Shown in pieces: positions 32,040 to 41,946 of a stretch of DNA of 64,000 nucleotides. How positions within the stretch are numbered: the first letter of the stretch is position 1; every line of letters begins with the position of its first letter. Under the pieces are notes generated by a model, which saw only the letters and a list, made by a program, of their open reading frames with translations, made no database searches and was not told the DNA's origin. Both the position numbers and the translations under genes were made by a program. The stretch lies in assembly GCA_002360555.1 (NCBI GenBank), contig DEQS01000017.1:4504-68503 (forward strand), given 5' to 3'. This DNA is from Chloracidobacterium sp. UBA3360 (GTDB lineage Bacteria; Acidobacteriota; Blastocatellia; Pyrinomonadales; Pyrinomonadaceae).

Positions 32040-34535
32040 CTATTGGATCAGCGATGCTTCAGGGACGTTTTCGAACGCCGAATGCGATGCAAACGCGGGT
32101 TCGTTTTCGGCCATAAATTCTACAAGCTTGTCGATGCTCATCGGGGCGGCGAAAAGGTAGCCCTGGCCGCCTTCGCATTCGAGGCTGCGGAGCACGTTGA
32201 GCTGCGCGTCAGTCTCGATGCCCTCGGCGACTACCTTGAGCCCAAAATTGCGCGCCAAAGTGATGATCGCACGGACGATATCGTCGTTGTTGCCGTCGGC
32301 GTCGATCATCGAGACAAATGTGCGGTCTATCTTTAGCGCCGAGACGGGCAGCTTTTGCAGGTAACCGAGGTTTGAGTAGCCGGTGCCAAAATCGTCAATA
32401 TTGATCTCGATACCGCTATCACGCAGGTCTTTTAAAGTTTCAACAGCTCGTTCCTGATGCTCAAAAAATACCGATTCGGTGATCTCAAGCCTGAGATCTT
32501 TTGGTGAAAACTTGGTCTCGTCGAGTATGTCGTGGATGCTCTCGACCAGCCTTGCCTGGCTAAACTGGCGACAAGACAGATTGACGCTTACAGGTAATTT
32601 TTCGACGGAACTAAGAGTTCCAATATCGCCGCAGGCACGTTTTAGAACTTGGGCGCAGAGCTTGTCGATCAACCCGATCTCCTCCGCAAGCGGGATAAAT
32701 TTGCTGGGCGAGATCGGCCCAAACTCCGGATGAAACCAACGTGCAAGCGATTCGACGCTCTCGATCCGGCCTGAGGTGAGGTCGTAGATCGGCTGATAAT
32801 AGACCTGTATCTCATCGCGTTCGACCGCCCGGCGCAGGTCGGTCTCGAGCCGCAACGTTTCTTTAACAATGCTGTGCATCTCTTCGTCAAACACCTCGTG
32901 CCGAGCCTTACCTGCCCGCTTTGCCTGATACATGGCGATGTCTGCATCACGCATCATGTCTTCGGATGATTGGTGGTTTTTCGACGCGTGCAAGATGCCG
33001 ATGCTCGCAGTGCTATAGACCTCGTGACCGCTCAAATCGAACGGCAAACTAAATTTTTCCTGAATGCGGTCGGCGATATGCAGCACTTCGCTGATTTCAT
33101 ATTTGCCCTCGACGAGGATAGTAAATTCGTCGCCGCCGAGCCGGGCGACCGTGTCCGCCGGACGCATGCATTCGCCCAAACGCTCGGCAATGCACCTGAG
33201 CAACTGATCGCCGATCACGTGGCCGAGACTGTCATTGACGTATTTGAACCGGTCGAGATCGATGAATAGAACGCTCGCCTTGTAGCCCTCGACGCTACGG
33301 GTCCGATCAAGCGCGGCCGTTAGCTTGTTCATGAAATACAAACGGTTTGGCAGCCCCGTCAGGACATCATGCGTCGCCTCGTGCTGGAGTTTTTGTTCGG
33401 CCGATTTGCGGTCGGTTATGTCTTGTAGCTGAAAAATAAGATTTGGCTGTTTCGAACTAGAATCATTGGCCGACGAGACGCTCCACGATGTCCAGACAAT
33501 GCGTCCGGATTTGTGGATGTAACGCTGCTCCATTTGGCAACTCGCGATCTTTCCCGAAAGCAGCTCGTGGATCTTAACGAGCGTCTTACCGAGATCATCC
33601 GGCAATGTGATCGCCTGAAAATCCATATTGAGAAAATCTTTCTCGGTGTAACCTAGGATGTCACTCAGAGCCTGATTGACCTTTAGCCACGACCCCGTCG
33701 GCGACAATAGCCCGATGCCGATCGGAGCGTGATCAAAAGCGCTGCGAAAACGCTCTTCGGATTCGCGCAGGGCTTCGGATTGAGATTCGAGGATTTTCGC
33801 ATACTGCTCCGCCTGTTCGGCTTGCTGTATCGAGATCTCGATATTTTTCATGTACATCCGATAGCTCAGAAATACAAAAAATATCACCGGAAACGTCGCA
33901 AAAATAACGCCGATGCCCGCCGAATCAGAAAGCTGGATCAAGACCCCGGCTCCGATCGCTCCGACAAAGTACGAGAAAAACGTCCAGATATACTTGGATT
34001 TCCAAGTTTCCCATAGCGGGAGCGAGCTTTTTAGAGCGTCGTAGATCGCAGCCAGCGATGTGTTAACGGCAAATTGGCCCATCGCCATCACTGACAATAC
34101 GACCACAAAATTGGTAAAGCTGCCGGTATGGCCGTGGAGTTGTTCTTGCGTATAGAGCCCGGCGCCTTTCAGGAAACTAAATACTAGCGTCGTCGAAATG
34201 GCGACCGCCATCGCATTGAAAAAAACTGTGATCTTGCGGTTACAAAATCTCCAAGAAGAAACAAAGGCCTCAACCGCGGACAGGATGATCGCAAATTCTC
34301 CGCCGTACAATAGCAGCGTCAGAAAGATGAACGTGTCCGAAACAGCAACGTGAGATTTGAATCTCGGTATTTGGATCGTCACGCGAGACCCAACGATCAC
34401 GGTCAATGCCGCCAGCACCGGCAGGTAAACATCCGCCCGTTCGACCGGCAAACGGAAAACGGCCGCGATCAGGCACAGTGCTCCTAATACGATCACGGTC
34501 ATCATGTACCGATTTGCGGATCTCAGTTCGCTCAT
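32040..34535 (-). CDS. Membrane-bound PAS-GGDEF-EAL cyclic di-GMP enzyme
   Basis: An 831-residue inner-membrane signalling protein. Seven to eight hydrophobic segments (about 10-235) form a MASE-like sensor, followed by a short coiled coil, a PAS domain with PAC (about 255-385), and a GGDEF domain with ARLGGDEFTILV (about 466) preceded by RPAD, a possible RxxD inhibition site. The EAL domain reads ESLARW in place of EALARW (about 593) and keeps NLSCRQF, EITES, DDFGTGYSNLGYL and KVVAEGIE, so phosphodiesterase activity is likely. Whether both halves are active is inference. Monocistronic by position. Confidence 0.92.
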   Translation of the reverse strand: MSELRSANRYMMTVIVLGALCLIAAVFRLPVERADVYLPVLAALTVIVGSRVTIQIPRFKSHVAVSDTFIFLTLLLYGGEFAIILSAVEAFVSSWRFCNRKITVFFNAMAVAISTTLVFSFLKGAGLYTQEQLHGHTGSFTNFVVVLSVMAMGQFAVNTSLAAIYDALKSSLPLWETWKSKYIWTFFSYFVGAIGAGVLIQLSDSAGIGVIFATFPVIFFVFLSYRMYMKNIEISIQQAEQAEQYAKILESQSEALRESEERFRSAFDHAPIGIGLLSPTGSWLKVNQALSDILGYTEKDFLNMDFQAITLPDDLGKTLVKIHELLSGKIASCQMEQRYIHKSGRIVWTSWSVSSANDSSSKQPNLIFQLQDITDRKSAEQKLQHEATHDVLTGLPNRLYFMNKLTAALDRTRSVEGYKASVLFIDLDRFKYVNDSLGHVIGDQLLRCIAERLGECMRPADTVARLGGDEFTILVEGKYEISEVLHIADRIQEKFSLPFDLSGHEVYSTASIGILHASKNHQSSEDMMRDADIAMYQAKRAGKARHEVFDEEMHSIVKETLRLETDLRRAVERDEIQVYYQPIYDLTSGRIESVESLARWFHPEFGPISPSKFIPLAEEIGLIDKLCAQVLKRACGDIGTLSSVEKLPVSVNLSCRQFSQARLVESIHDILDETKFSPKDLRLEITESVFFEHQERAVETLKDLRDSGIEINIDDFGTGYSNLGYLQKLPVSALKIDRTFVSMIDADGNNDDIVRAIITLARNFGLKVVAEGIETDAQLNVLRSLECEGGQGYLFAAPMSIDKLVEFMAENEPAFASHSAFENVPEASLIQ

Positions 34536-34636
34536 ATCTTACGATCGGAGGAGACAGAGCCTATCTTCGTTTGGAGGAGGGGGTTGAAACGAGAGGTCGG
34601 ACTCGAGTGGAAAGGGGTTTTGCTGCATTGCAAAAA

Positions 34637-34671
34637 TGGACAAAGCTGGGCTTGCGTATACAAGCCCAGCT
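34637..34671 (-). terminator. Hairpin terminator after the GNAT gene
   Basis: A perfect 11-bp stem AGCTGGGCTTG (34644-34654) / CAAGCCCAGCT (34661-34671) with a six-base loop lies 45 bases beyond the stop of the GNAT gene. The following T-run on the minus strand is weak (TTTGTCCATTTTT). Confidence 0.6.
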
Positions 34672-34715
34672 CTATTATGCCCACGTTTAACATTTTTGTC
34701 CAGAATTAAATCATT

Positions 34716-35624
34716 CTAAACAAATAGCGTTACGCACTGATCCGAACGGCGATAGCCTGCCCTCTCGAAACTGCTATGTGCACCCGTGAAGTCGACATTG
34801 CTGAGCATGGAGATATTCTCGACGCGGCCAAGCAGCTGCTGCGTTAAAGCAGCCAAGCAGCGTGACCCCAAACCAGCTCCGCGATGATCGGGATGGACGT
34901 AGATGCCCTCCAGATATATCGTTTCAGTGGTTTCGGCGATGATATCGGCCTTAAAGATCAGCTTGCCTTCGCTATAGACCGTAAAGACGCGTCCCTGCTC
35001 GATACGTCGTGCGACCCGTTTGAGAAATCCCTCGCGGTCTTTCAGCATAGGATCGACACCACATTCGATAAAGGCTATCTCGGCCTGAGCTTCAGCGACC
35101 TGTTCGAGCTGGCTCATGTCGGCATTCTCGATATTCCATTCGCATTTTTGGACCGCGAAAGGAAATGAGACCTCGAAAAGTGCCTCGGTGCATTTCAATC
35201 TCGGTTCGGCCATTCCACCGGTCATCTGCAGATGAAACCTCTCGGCGTCATTTCCGCTCGACATTATCAGGTGGATCGGCGTTTCAGCGCGTCTTGCACA
35301 GAATGCGAGTGCGTTAAGAGCATCAGCGGTTCTGGCTTCGACAAGTGTCGAATGTCCGATCAGAGCAACGCCTTCGAGCGATCCCGACGCGTTGCGGTAT
35401 CCGTAGAATTTCCCTCTGTTGAGGTCACTCTCGATGCCGTTGTCGATTATGAAACTCGACATAACGACAGTGTGGACCGGTCTGATCGATAAGAAAGCCT
35501 GAACTTCTACGGTATCCTCAGCCCTTAACTCCCTGACTTTTGACATGTCAGGCGTAAGCGTCAAGACAGGTGCGAGCTGATCGCGGGTTATTTCGTTTGT
35601 TTTTGCAGTATTAGGATGTAGCAT
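34716..35624 (-). CDS. GNAT family N-acetyltransferase with extra N-terminal domain
   Basis: A 302-residue cytoplasmic acetyltransferase. The ATG at 35624 is fixed by a textbook AAGGAGG seven to eight bases upstream (35633-35639); the frame is open further back to 35735, but that part overlaps the S8 protease gene. The N-terminal about 150 residues resemble the DUF4081-like extension of some GNATs. The C-terminal GNAT fold has [20 protein letters not shown], the acetyl-CoA pyrophosphate loop, and [17 protein letters not shown]. The substrate is unknown. The gene follows the S8 protease by 34 bases in the same direction. Confidence 0.85.
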   Translation of the reverse strand: MLHPNTAKTNEITRDQLAPVLTLTPDMSKVRELRAEDTVEVQAFLSIRPVHTVVMSSFIIDNGIESDLNRGKFYGYRNASGSLEGVALIGHSTLVEARTADALNALAFCARRAETPIHLIMSSGNDAERFHLQMTGGMAEPRLKCTEALFEVSFPFAVQKCEWNIENADMSQLEQVAEAQAEIAFIECGVDPMLKDREGFLKRVARRIEQGRVFTVYSEGKLIFKADIIAETTETIYLEGIYVHPDHRGAGLGSRCLAALTQQLLGRVENISMLSNVDFTGAHSSFERAGYRRSDQCVTLFV

Positions 35625-35658
35625 CGTTTTATCCTCCTTATTACTTTTATTTGCTACG

Positions 35659-38223
35659 TTACTGCATTGCGGGTGTGTCATCACCGAGCAATACGCTGTC
35701 GCCGACAAGAACTCCGTCACCAACAAGCACACCATCGCCTACCAGAACTCCGTCACCGACTAGAACTCCGTCGCCGACTAGAACTCCGTCACCGACTAAA
35801 ACTCCGTCGCCTACCAGAACTCCGTCACCTACGAGCACTCCGTCGCCAACGAGCACACCATACGAAAGATACAGCGTTCCGGCCCCGAGGGCGGTACCGT
35901 TACTCTTATTTACGTGGCGGTTGATCGTCAAACCGGATGTGAAGTATGTCGATGTATTTAGCGAGAAGTTACCGTTGGCAAAATTAACACCCATGCCGAC
36001 CAGGTTTTCGCGTTTGTACACGCTCTGAAACTGCGACACAAGGTTTGCACCTGTGATCGAAGTAAATTTACCCGTCACAAGCTGTGCCCACGGGAAAGTC
36101 GTTCCGCCGATGGTGCTCGACGTAGTAGGCATCGCCCAACCAGTCGGAACCGTAGTGGCTCCTTTGGTCAGTGTCTGGAAATCGACATCCGTACGAAGCG
36201 ACCGAGCCAGGCGGACCGCACCTTCGAGATTGAGCTGTCCTGCTCCCTGTTCGAAAGTATTTGCGTTAGCGACCGGCTGTGCCGAATACTGCATGATCAT
36301 TCGGACCATACCAGGCGTTAGATTTGGATTGACTTGGAGCAACAGCGCCGCTGCACCAGCCACCAGCGGAGCCGACATCGAGGTGCCGCTCATGTACATC
36401 ATCGAATCGTTACCGTTGGTCGAATCGAGGTTTAGCAGAGGGTTCTCAAGCGACATCTTGTTGTTGGCGGCTTTATACGAGATAAGCCGATTGCCCGGAG
36501 CAACGATGTCGGGTTTGATCAGGTTGTCATAAACGGCGGTGCCGTTCGACGTGCGATAGTAGCTGCGTGTGGGCCCGCGTGAGCTAAAGCTCGCCATTGT
36601 GTCGTCGCTGCGGCCGGACGTGCCTAATGAATTGGAAGCTCCGACTGTGATCGCGTACGGGCTATTGCCCGGGCTGTGGATCTGGCCATACATTTTCTGG
36701 CCAAGACTGTTTTTGCCGAGATTTCCGGCCGCCGCGATAACAACGATACCCGCCTCAGCAAGCTGTTTGACCTTTAGACAAACCGGATCGTTTGTATATG
36801 TATCGACAGCGGTCGTACCTAGACTGAGATTGACGACCTTGATGTTGTAGGTCGTGCGGTTCGTCAGGATCCAGTTGAGGCCATTTAATAACCATGACGT
36901 ATTGCCAACGCCCTGATTGTTCAGGACTTTGACGCTGATAATATCTGCTTTTCTTGCAACACCTTTGTAAGCACCACCGCTGGCTCCCGAATTACCAACC
37001 GCCAAACCTGCAACATGAGATCCATGGCCAAAACCATCTACAGTGTCAGTCAACGATGAGGTTGTAAAATTGACGTTAGCGACGATGCGATCCTTAAATC
37101 CATTGTGCGATGCCATGATACCGGAATCTACGATCGCGACACCTATCCCATCGCCCTCCAATTTGTAAGACGGCCGGCCGTTGAGAGCCGGTTGATCGCG
37201 CATGAGTTCGATGCCGGTCGTTGCTTCGACGTGTCCGGCAGCGGTGATGGTCGTTGGGCGGTCAGGCGAAACATAGTTCATCAGGCCGCTGGTTGAAAGA
37301 TTGCTGACCGTCGATAGAGGCAGATTGACTACGAGCGTGTCGTCTTTGCCGATACGGTCCGCGATGCGTGCCTGTCCGCTGGCGAGAAGCGAGCGAAGTG
37401 CAGCATTGTCAGCGTCCTTGGCCTGCAAGATAACGTCAACACGAGTGTTGCCGCTTGGATCCTGCGCCATCATTTCGCGAAGGTCCGGCGAGACATTGTC
37501 GCCGCGATAACCGCTGTCACGATCATTTTTTGCCACAGCCGAATCTGAATTCTGCGCTTGGCCCGAAACTGAAATACCCGCAAAATGCTTGGCAACGTCG
37601 GGCTGCGACGCGATATTCTCGTCATAAGCCGTGACCGAACTGCCGCCGACAATGACGATCTTGCCTTCAGCGATCAGGTTAAATAGATTTGTTTCCGCCG
37701 AATTTTTTCCGACATAGCTCGTGAGTTCGTCAACGAACAAGATGATCTGTCCGTTCGACGCTGCCGCGTCATTTGCGATTGCATTGACGATGGCAGCGAT
37801 CTGAGGCTGTGTCTTGGCGTTTGAAAAGAGCGTAGCCGTCTCGACCCTGAGGATCGTCTTGTTGGCCAACTTTTCAGAAACGGCTCCTTTAGCTATACGT
37901 AAAGCAACCTGTTCGACGATCGTCGCCTGCACGGCCGCATCCTCATCAACGATCACCGGCTGACGGCTGCCACCTTCGGCTAACACTTTGATAAGGCGTG
38001 TGGTCTCCTTTTCATAGTTTAGGTCCTCACTCAGGCGTCCTTCACGGCCAAGCTGAGTCAGGTCAGTGGTGTATTTTGCCGTCGCAGCCGAAACCGTCAC
38101 GGGACTTGTTCTTTCACCGCGAAGTGCTCCGACCGCAAAGGCGTTCGTGAAAATAAACGACGCAAGGATCGCTATCGCAGCGAACTTACGTGTCGTCGTA
38201 AAATCAAAGATCGGAAGATTCAT
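35659..38223 (-). CDS. Secreted S8 subtilisin-like protease fused to a degenerate ClpA/ClpB AAA+ module and a GVLVGD repeat tail
   Basis: An 854-residue exported protease. The signal peptide is about residues 1-31. Residues 50-220 track the first nucleotide-binding module of ClpB/Clp[53 protein letters not shown], and [16 protein letters not shown] (Walker B). The Walker A position reads DEDAAVQAT instead of GEPGVGKT, so ATP binding is presumably lost. Residues 240-330 look like a propeptide/inhibitor region. The S8 domain has Asp366 (AIVDSGI), His403 ([10 protein letters not shown]) and Ser615 ([12 protein letters not shown]). The C-terminus is ten hexapeptides [12 protein letters not shown]. 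Protease assignment is firm; the AAA+ relationship is by eye and should be tested. Confidence 0.9.
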   Translation of the reverse strand: MNLPIFDFTTTRKFAAIAILASFIFTNAFAVGALRGERTSPVTVSAATAKYTTDLTQLGREGRLSEDLNYEKETTRLIKVLAEGGSRQPVIVDEDAAVQATIVEQVALRIAKGAVSEKLANKTILRVETATLFSNAKTQPQIAAIVNAIANDAAASNGQIILFVDELTSYVGKNSAETNLFNLIAEGKIVIVGGSSVTAYDENIASQPDVAKHFAGISVSGQAQNSDSAVAKNDRDSGYRGDNVSPDLREMMAQDPSGNTRVDVILQAKDADNAALRSLLASGQARIADRIGKDDTLVVNLPLSTVSNLSTSGLMNYVSPDRPTTITAAGHVEATTGIELMRDQPALNGRPSYKLEGDGIGVAIVDSGIMASHNGFKDRIVANVNFTTSSLTDTVDGFGHGSHVAGLAVGNSGASGGAYKGVARKADIISVKVLNNQGVGNTSWLLNGLNWILTNRTTYNIKVVNLSLGTTAVDTYTNDPVCLKVKQLAEAGIVVIAAAGNLGKNSLGQKMYGQIHSPGNSPYAITVGASNSLGTSGRSDDTMASFSSRGPTRSYYRTSNGTAVYDNLIKPDIVAPGNRLISYKAANNKMSLENPLLNLDSTNGNDSMMYMSGTSMSAPLVAGAAALLLQVNPNLTPGMVRMIMQYSAQPVANANTFEQGAGQLNLEGAVRLARSLRTDVDFQTLTKGATTVPTGWAMPTTSSTIGGTTFPWAQLVTGKFTSITGANLVSQFQSVYKRENLVGMGVNFANGNFSLNTSTYFTSGLTINRHVNKSNGTALGAGTLYLSYGVLVGDGVLVGDGVLVGDGVLVGDGVLVGDGVLVGDGVLVGDGVLVGDGVLVGDSVLLGDDTPAMQ
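35680..35859 (-). repeat. Ten tandem 18-bp repeats encoding GVLVGD
   Basis: Nine GVLVGD units and one SVLLGD unit at the C-terminus of the S8 protease. The 18-bp units vary mainly at third positions (for example TCGCCGACTAGAACTCCG versus TCACCGACTAGAACTCCG on the plus strand), so the peptide is conserved more strictly than the DNA. Confidence 0.9.
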
Positions 38224-38412
38224 AACTTTAATCGCTCCTATTCCGGGGCAGAGAATATGCGGACGTATCCGCTCGCGATCTTTAATACAAGACCTGTGCC
38301 AAAGTGTTATGTGTTGTATTGATTGGGGTTAGTGCGTTTTAGGGGTTTTTGTCGTGAATGAAATTCGGTCAGTGTGACTGACAGAATCGGTCAAGTTGAA
38401 TGAAAATTGAAC

Positions 38413-38461
38413 AAAAAAAGGGAAGGCTTTCAGCCTTCCCCAATTTCAGATCTGAAATTTG
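38413..38461 (-). terminator. Intrinsic terminator after mdh, with an adjoining palindrome
   Basis: GGGAAGGCT (38420-38428) pairs with AGCCTTCCC (38432-38440) around a three-base loop, and on the minus strand it is followed by seven Ts (As at 38413-38419). Between it and the mdh stop lies a perfect palindrome AATTTCAGATCTGAAATT (38442-38459). Confidence 0.88.
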
Positions 38462-38466
38462 ATAGA

Positions 38467-39402
38467 TCAAACGTTAAGAATATCGACCAGTTCCTGAACG
38501 GCGGCGGCGCTCTTGTGCAGAGCCGTGCGTTCGTCGTTGGTCAGGCTGATCTCGATGATCTGTTCGATGCCGTTTTTGCCGAGTTTGACGGGCACACCGA
38601 CGAAGAGATTTGAGACGCCATATTCGCCTTCGAGAAAGACCGCGCAGGGCAGGATCTTTTTCTTGTCCTTGAGGATCGCTTCGGTCATCTCAACCGCTCC
38701 GAGCGACGGTGCGTAGTACGCCGAACCGGTCTTGAGCAAACCGACGATCTCAGCTCCGCCGTTGGCGGTACGGGTGATGATCGCGTCGAGTTTATCTTTA
38801 GCGATGAGCTCAGTTATCGGGATACCGGCTACTGTCGAATAACGCGGCAGCGGCACCATCGTGTCGCCGTGGCCGCCGAGAACAAAGCAGGTGACGTTCT
38901 CAACCGAGACATCCAGTTCCTCGGCGACGAAGCATCGCATACGGGCCGAATCAAGCACGCCGGCCATGCCCATCACGCGGTTTTTCGGGAAACCCGAGCG
39001 GCGAAACGCGACCTGTGCCATTGCGTCAAGCGGATTTGAAACGACGATGATGATCGAATTGGGCGAGTATTTAGCGACCTGTTCGGTGACCTGACCGACG
39101 ATGTCGGAGTTGGTTTTGAGCAGATCGTCGCGGCTCATGCCGGGTTTACGCGGCAGCCCGGCGGTGATGATGATCACGTCGGAGTTTGCCGTTTCTTCGT
39201 AACCGTTGGTGCCGACGAGCTTGACGTCAAAACCGTCGATCGGAGCAGCCTGAGCAAGATCCAAACATTTGCCTTGCGGCGTTCCCTCGACGATATCCAC
39301 GAGGACGACATCCGCCAACTCTTTCGCGGCGATCCAATGAGCGGCAGTCGCGCCTACATTACCAGCGCCGACAACCGTAACTTTATTTCTTCCTGCAGCC
39401 AT
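38467..39402 (-). CDS. mdh: Malate dehydrogenase (LDH-like type)
   Basis: Oxidises malate to oxaloacetate with NAD in the TCA cycle. It has 311 residues when started at ATG 39402 ([20 protein letters not shown]), which has AGGAAGG just upstream; the frame to 39456 is an unlikely extension. Motifs: [14 protein letters not shown] for NAD binding, [19 protein letters not shown] with the acidic residue favouring [17 protein letters not shown] with the substrate arginines, [10 protein letters not shown], and [15 protein letters not shown] with the catalytic histidine. Substrate specificity is malate rather than lactate by the PRKPGMSR loop. Confidence 0.96.
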   Translation of the reverse strand: MAAGRNKVTVVGAGNVGATAAHWIAAKELADVVLVDIVEGTPQGKCLDLAQAAPIDGFDVKLVGTNGYEETANSDVIIITAGLPRKPGMSRDDLLKTNSDIVGQVTEQVAKYSPNSIIIVVSNPLDAMAQVAFRRSGFPKNRVMGMAGVLDSARMRCFVAEELDVSVENVTCFVLGGHGDTMVPLPRYSTVAGIPITELIAKDKLDAIITRTANGGAEIVGLLKTGSAYYAPSLGAVEMTEAILKDKKKILPCAVFLEGEYGVSNLFVGVPVKLGKNGIEQIIEISLTNDERTALHKSAAAVQELVDILNV

Positions 39403-39526
39403 TATTAAACCTTCCTGTTGAAAATATTGAGCGTTATTAAAAAGATATTTTGTCACAGACGCCGCAAAACGGCAAAAGATATGTTTGCCTCACACAACGT
39501 TTCAATGCTAAGTTGCTGTAAAACTT

Positions 39527-41044
39527 ATGAATATCAAGTCAATACGCTTCGTCGTCACGATAACTTTACTCCTTTCGTTCAGCATTCAATTGTTTGCCCA
39601 AAGCAATCCTGCAGCAATTTCCGGCAAGCGGCAAAAGCGGATCATCGTCCGCAATGCCATGGTGGTTGACGGCAGCGGTAAGCCGGCGGCGGGGCCGATG
39701 GATATTACGATCGAAAATGACGTTATCACGCGGATCGCTTCGTCAGGTCCAGCAAAAGCCGCCGCGGCAGATGAACTCGTCATCGATGCCACCGGAAAAT
39801 ATGTTCTGCCGGGCCTCATCAATCTTCACGGCCATACTCAGGACGAACGCGCCGGTGTGCCGCAGCCTGTTGAATATTGCACAAAGATGTGGCTCATCAA
39901 CGGCATCACGACCGTGCGTGACGCGTGGGCGTCGAAAAAGGTGCTTGGCTATCGCGATCAGATCGCGGCAGGCACGCTCGTTGGCCCAAGGATATTCGCA
40001 TACGGCGGCTACTTTGATGCACCAACACCAGCGACCGCCGAGCAGGCCCGCCAGCGGGTTCGCGATCTAAAAGCCGCCGGATTTGACGGCATCAAACTCT
40101 ACACCATCGACCGCGATCTGATGGCGGCGATGATGGACGAGGCGAAAAAACAAGGCATGCGTGTGATGCATCACGTCGGCGTCGAGGAAACAAATGCTTG
40201 GGACGACATCAAATTTGGCACGACGAGCATCGAGCATTGGTACGGCATCCCCGACGCGGCGATCGAGAGCGGCAGGCAGAACTTTCCTTCGACATACAAT
40301 TACAATAACGAGGTCGATCGATTTCGCTACGCCGGCCGTCTCTGGCGGGAGGCAGATCCGGCAAATTTGGATAAGGTTCTCGATGCCATGGTCGCTGCAA
40401 ATGTCGCTTGGGACCCGACGCTCGTCATATACGAAGCCTCTCGCGACCTACAACGGGCACAAACAAACCCTGCGTACGCCGATTATCTGCATCCCGTGCT
40501 CGAAGAATATTTCAAACCAAATCCGGACAATCACGGTTCGTATTTTATCGGCTGGTCATCAACCGACGAGACGTATTGGAAAGAAAACTACCGCATCTGG
40601 ATGAAAGCCGTCTATGATTTTGAGGAAAAAGGCGGCCTCATCGGCACCGGCGAGGATGCCGGATTTATCTATCAGATGTACGGTTTCGGGCTGATCCGCG
40701 AACTTGAGCTGCATCAAGAGGCCGGATTTCATCCGCTGAAAGTGGTCCAACACGCGACATCGAACGGAGCAAAAATTCTTGGTAAAGAAGATACACTCGG
40801 CCGTATCCGCGTCGGGTACAAAGCCGACCTGATCGTCGTCAACGGCAATCCGCTTGAAAATTTTAAGGCGTTATATCCGACCGGCACGGATACTGTCCGC
40901 GACGGCAAGGTGGTTCGCGGCGGCGGGATCGAGTGGACCATCGCAAACGGAATCCCTTTTCACATCCCGACTCTATCGGCAGAGGTGCGTAAATTGGTCG
41001 CCGACGCTCGACTCTCAAAGTCCACAGCAAAACCGTCGAAATAG
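39527..41044 (+). CDS. Secreted amidohydrolase (imidazolonepropionase-like family)
   Basis: A 505-residue exported metal-dependent hydrolase. The signal peptide ends near IQLFAQS. A composite beta-sandwich part (RIIVRNAMVVDGSGKPAAGP) surrounds the barrel, with metal ligands in LPGLINLHGHTQDE, a lysine position in GFDGIKLYT, histidines in VMHHVGVEE and SIEHWYGIP, and the aspartate in IGTGEDAGF. The C-terminal GRIRVGYKADLIVVNGNP is typical of the family. Related enzymes cleave Xaa-Pro or other dipeptides, but the substrate here is not known. It ends at a bidirectional terminator. Confidence 0.88.
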   Translation: MNIKSIRFVVTITLLLSFSIQLFAQSNPAAISGKRQKRIIVRNAMVVDGSGKPAAGPMDITIENDVITRIASSGPAKAAAADELVIDATGKYVLPGLINLHGHTQDERAGVPQPVEYCTKMWLINGITTVRDAWASKKVLGYRDQIAAGTLVGPRIFAYGGYFDAPTPATAEQARQRVRDLKAAGFDGIKLYTIDRDLMAAMMDEAKKQGMRVMHHVGVEETNAWDDIKFGTTSIEHWYGIPDAAIESGRQNFPSTYNYNNEVDRFRYAGRLWREADPANLDKVLDAMVAANVAWDPTLVIYEASRDLQRAQTNPAYADYLHPVLEEYFKPNPDNHGSYFIGWSSTDETYWKENYRIWMKAVYDFEEKGGLIGTGEDAGFIYQMYGFGLIRELELHQEAGFHPLKVVQHATSNGAKILGKEDTLGRIRVGYKADLIVVNGNPLENFKALYPTGTDTVRDGKVVRGGGIEWTIANGIPFHIPTLSAEVRKLVADARLSKSTAKPSK

Positions 41045-41083
41045 AAAAAGCCCGACGTGCTCTCCCCTTCACGTCGGGCTTTT
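41045..41083. terminator. Bidirectional intrinsic terminator
   Basis: AAAAGCCCGACGTG (41046-41059) pairs with CACGTCGGGCTTTT (41070-41083) with a ten-base loop; the A and T runs form the two terminal tracts. It separates two convergent genes. Confidence 0.88.
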
Positions 41084-41128
41084 CCATAAATGGCCGACGG
41101 TTCTCGCCAACGGCCAAACTTATAATTT

Positions 41129-41743
41129 TCAATAATCCAATACCGGCAGCACCACGTCTTTTTTCAGGACGATCTCAAATTCCTCGTCCCTTTGGATCCG
41201 CACGTCTTTGCCTTTGCGAAAGAGTGCGACTCCGGTTCCCGCTCCGGCTCCAATACCTGCTCCAAGCAACGCACCGCTGCTCGATTTGGTAAATGATCCG
41301 AGTACAGCTCCGGCAACCGTTCCACCAACGATGGTCAGCGCATTTGTCAGCGACGATGATCGGTACTCCAGCTTTTTGACTAGCTCGCCATCGATCTTTC
41401 TCGGCGTGGTCTTAAAAAGCCTGAGCGATTCGAAAACGACTTCAAGCCGTCCATTTGCCCCGCCCCATGCCGCCGCCGAAACGCTTGTCACTCGTCCCTC
41501 GATGACCGTACCAACCGGCAGAACGATCGTGTCGCGGATCATTAGGGGCTTTGCGACCGCCGTCGTAAAGGTGTCACCGACGCCCGCCACCTTTGAGCTA
41601 AGCTCGACATCCAACTTCAAACGTATCCGCGTCCCCGCCGGGATCTGATAGATCGAATCGGCCTGTGCCGCGGCCAATATTGAATTTGCAAATAGCAAGA
41701 ACGAAACCGCTATCCCTCGAACCGCTGCCGTTTTGAAGTCCAT
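41129..41743 (-). CDS. Exported protein with glycine-zipper segment, unknown function
   Basis: A 204-residue protein. ATG at 41743 follows GGAGG by six bases and opens a signal peptide (FKTAAVRGIAVSFLLFANSI); the frame back to 41857 is rejected. The mature part begins with a beta-rich domain (IPAGTRIRLKLDVELSSKVA, TIVLPVGTVIEGRVTSV) similar to TrbI/SAF-like folds, then a glycine-zipper stretch (GTVAGAVLGSF, GALLGAGIGAGAGTGVALF) that may insert into the membrane, and a short tail. Similar architectures occur in Acidobacteria envelope proteins. No function is assigned. Confidence 0.72.
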   Translation of the reverse strand: MDFKTAAVRGIAVSFLLFANSILAAAQADSIYQIPAGTRIRLKLDVELSSKVAGVGDTFTTAVAKPLMIRDTIVLPVGTVIEGRVTSVSAAAWGGANGRLEVVFESLRLFKTTPRKIDGELVKKLEYRSSSLTNALTIVGGTVAGAVLGSFTKSSSGALLGAGIGAGAGTGVALFRKGKDVRIQRDEEFEIVLKKDVVLPVLDY

Positions 41744-41827
41744 CAACACCCTCCGGCTCGCGCGGGCTTTTCGTCCACCCGCCAAGCAATAATGCAATGC
41801 ATGTGCCACTACAAAAAATAACGCTGC

Positions 41828-41860
41828 AAAAAAAGAAATGCCTTTATATGAAGGCATTTC
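41828..41860 (-). terminator. Intrinsic terminator
   Basis: GAAATGCCTT (41835-41844) and AAGGCATTTC (41851-41860) form a perfect 10-bp stem with a six-base loop. On the minus strand seven Ts follow (As at 41828-41834). It lies about 87 bases past the stop of the gene at 41947-42525. Confidence 0.88.
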
Positions 41861-41946
41861 TCGGGTAAAAGTTGTATCAGAGGGGCGATTTTTATCACCG
41901 TATGGTTAGTTAATGCACGATATACGACACCGCCGACTGCCACTGC

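Noticed and set aside
35651..36028. Plus-strand frames reading [10 protein letters not shown] repeats
   Set aside because: They are the reverse complement of the GVLVGD repeats of the S8 protease, which has a full catalytic triad on the minus strand.
41114..41119. Plus-strand TATAAT near 41114
   Set aside because: It lies between two convergent genes just past a terminator and points into the antisense of a coding gene; no -35 is evident.
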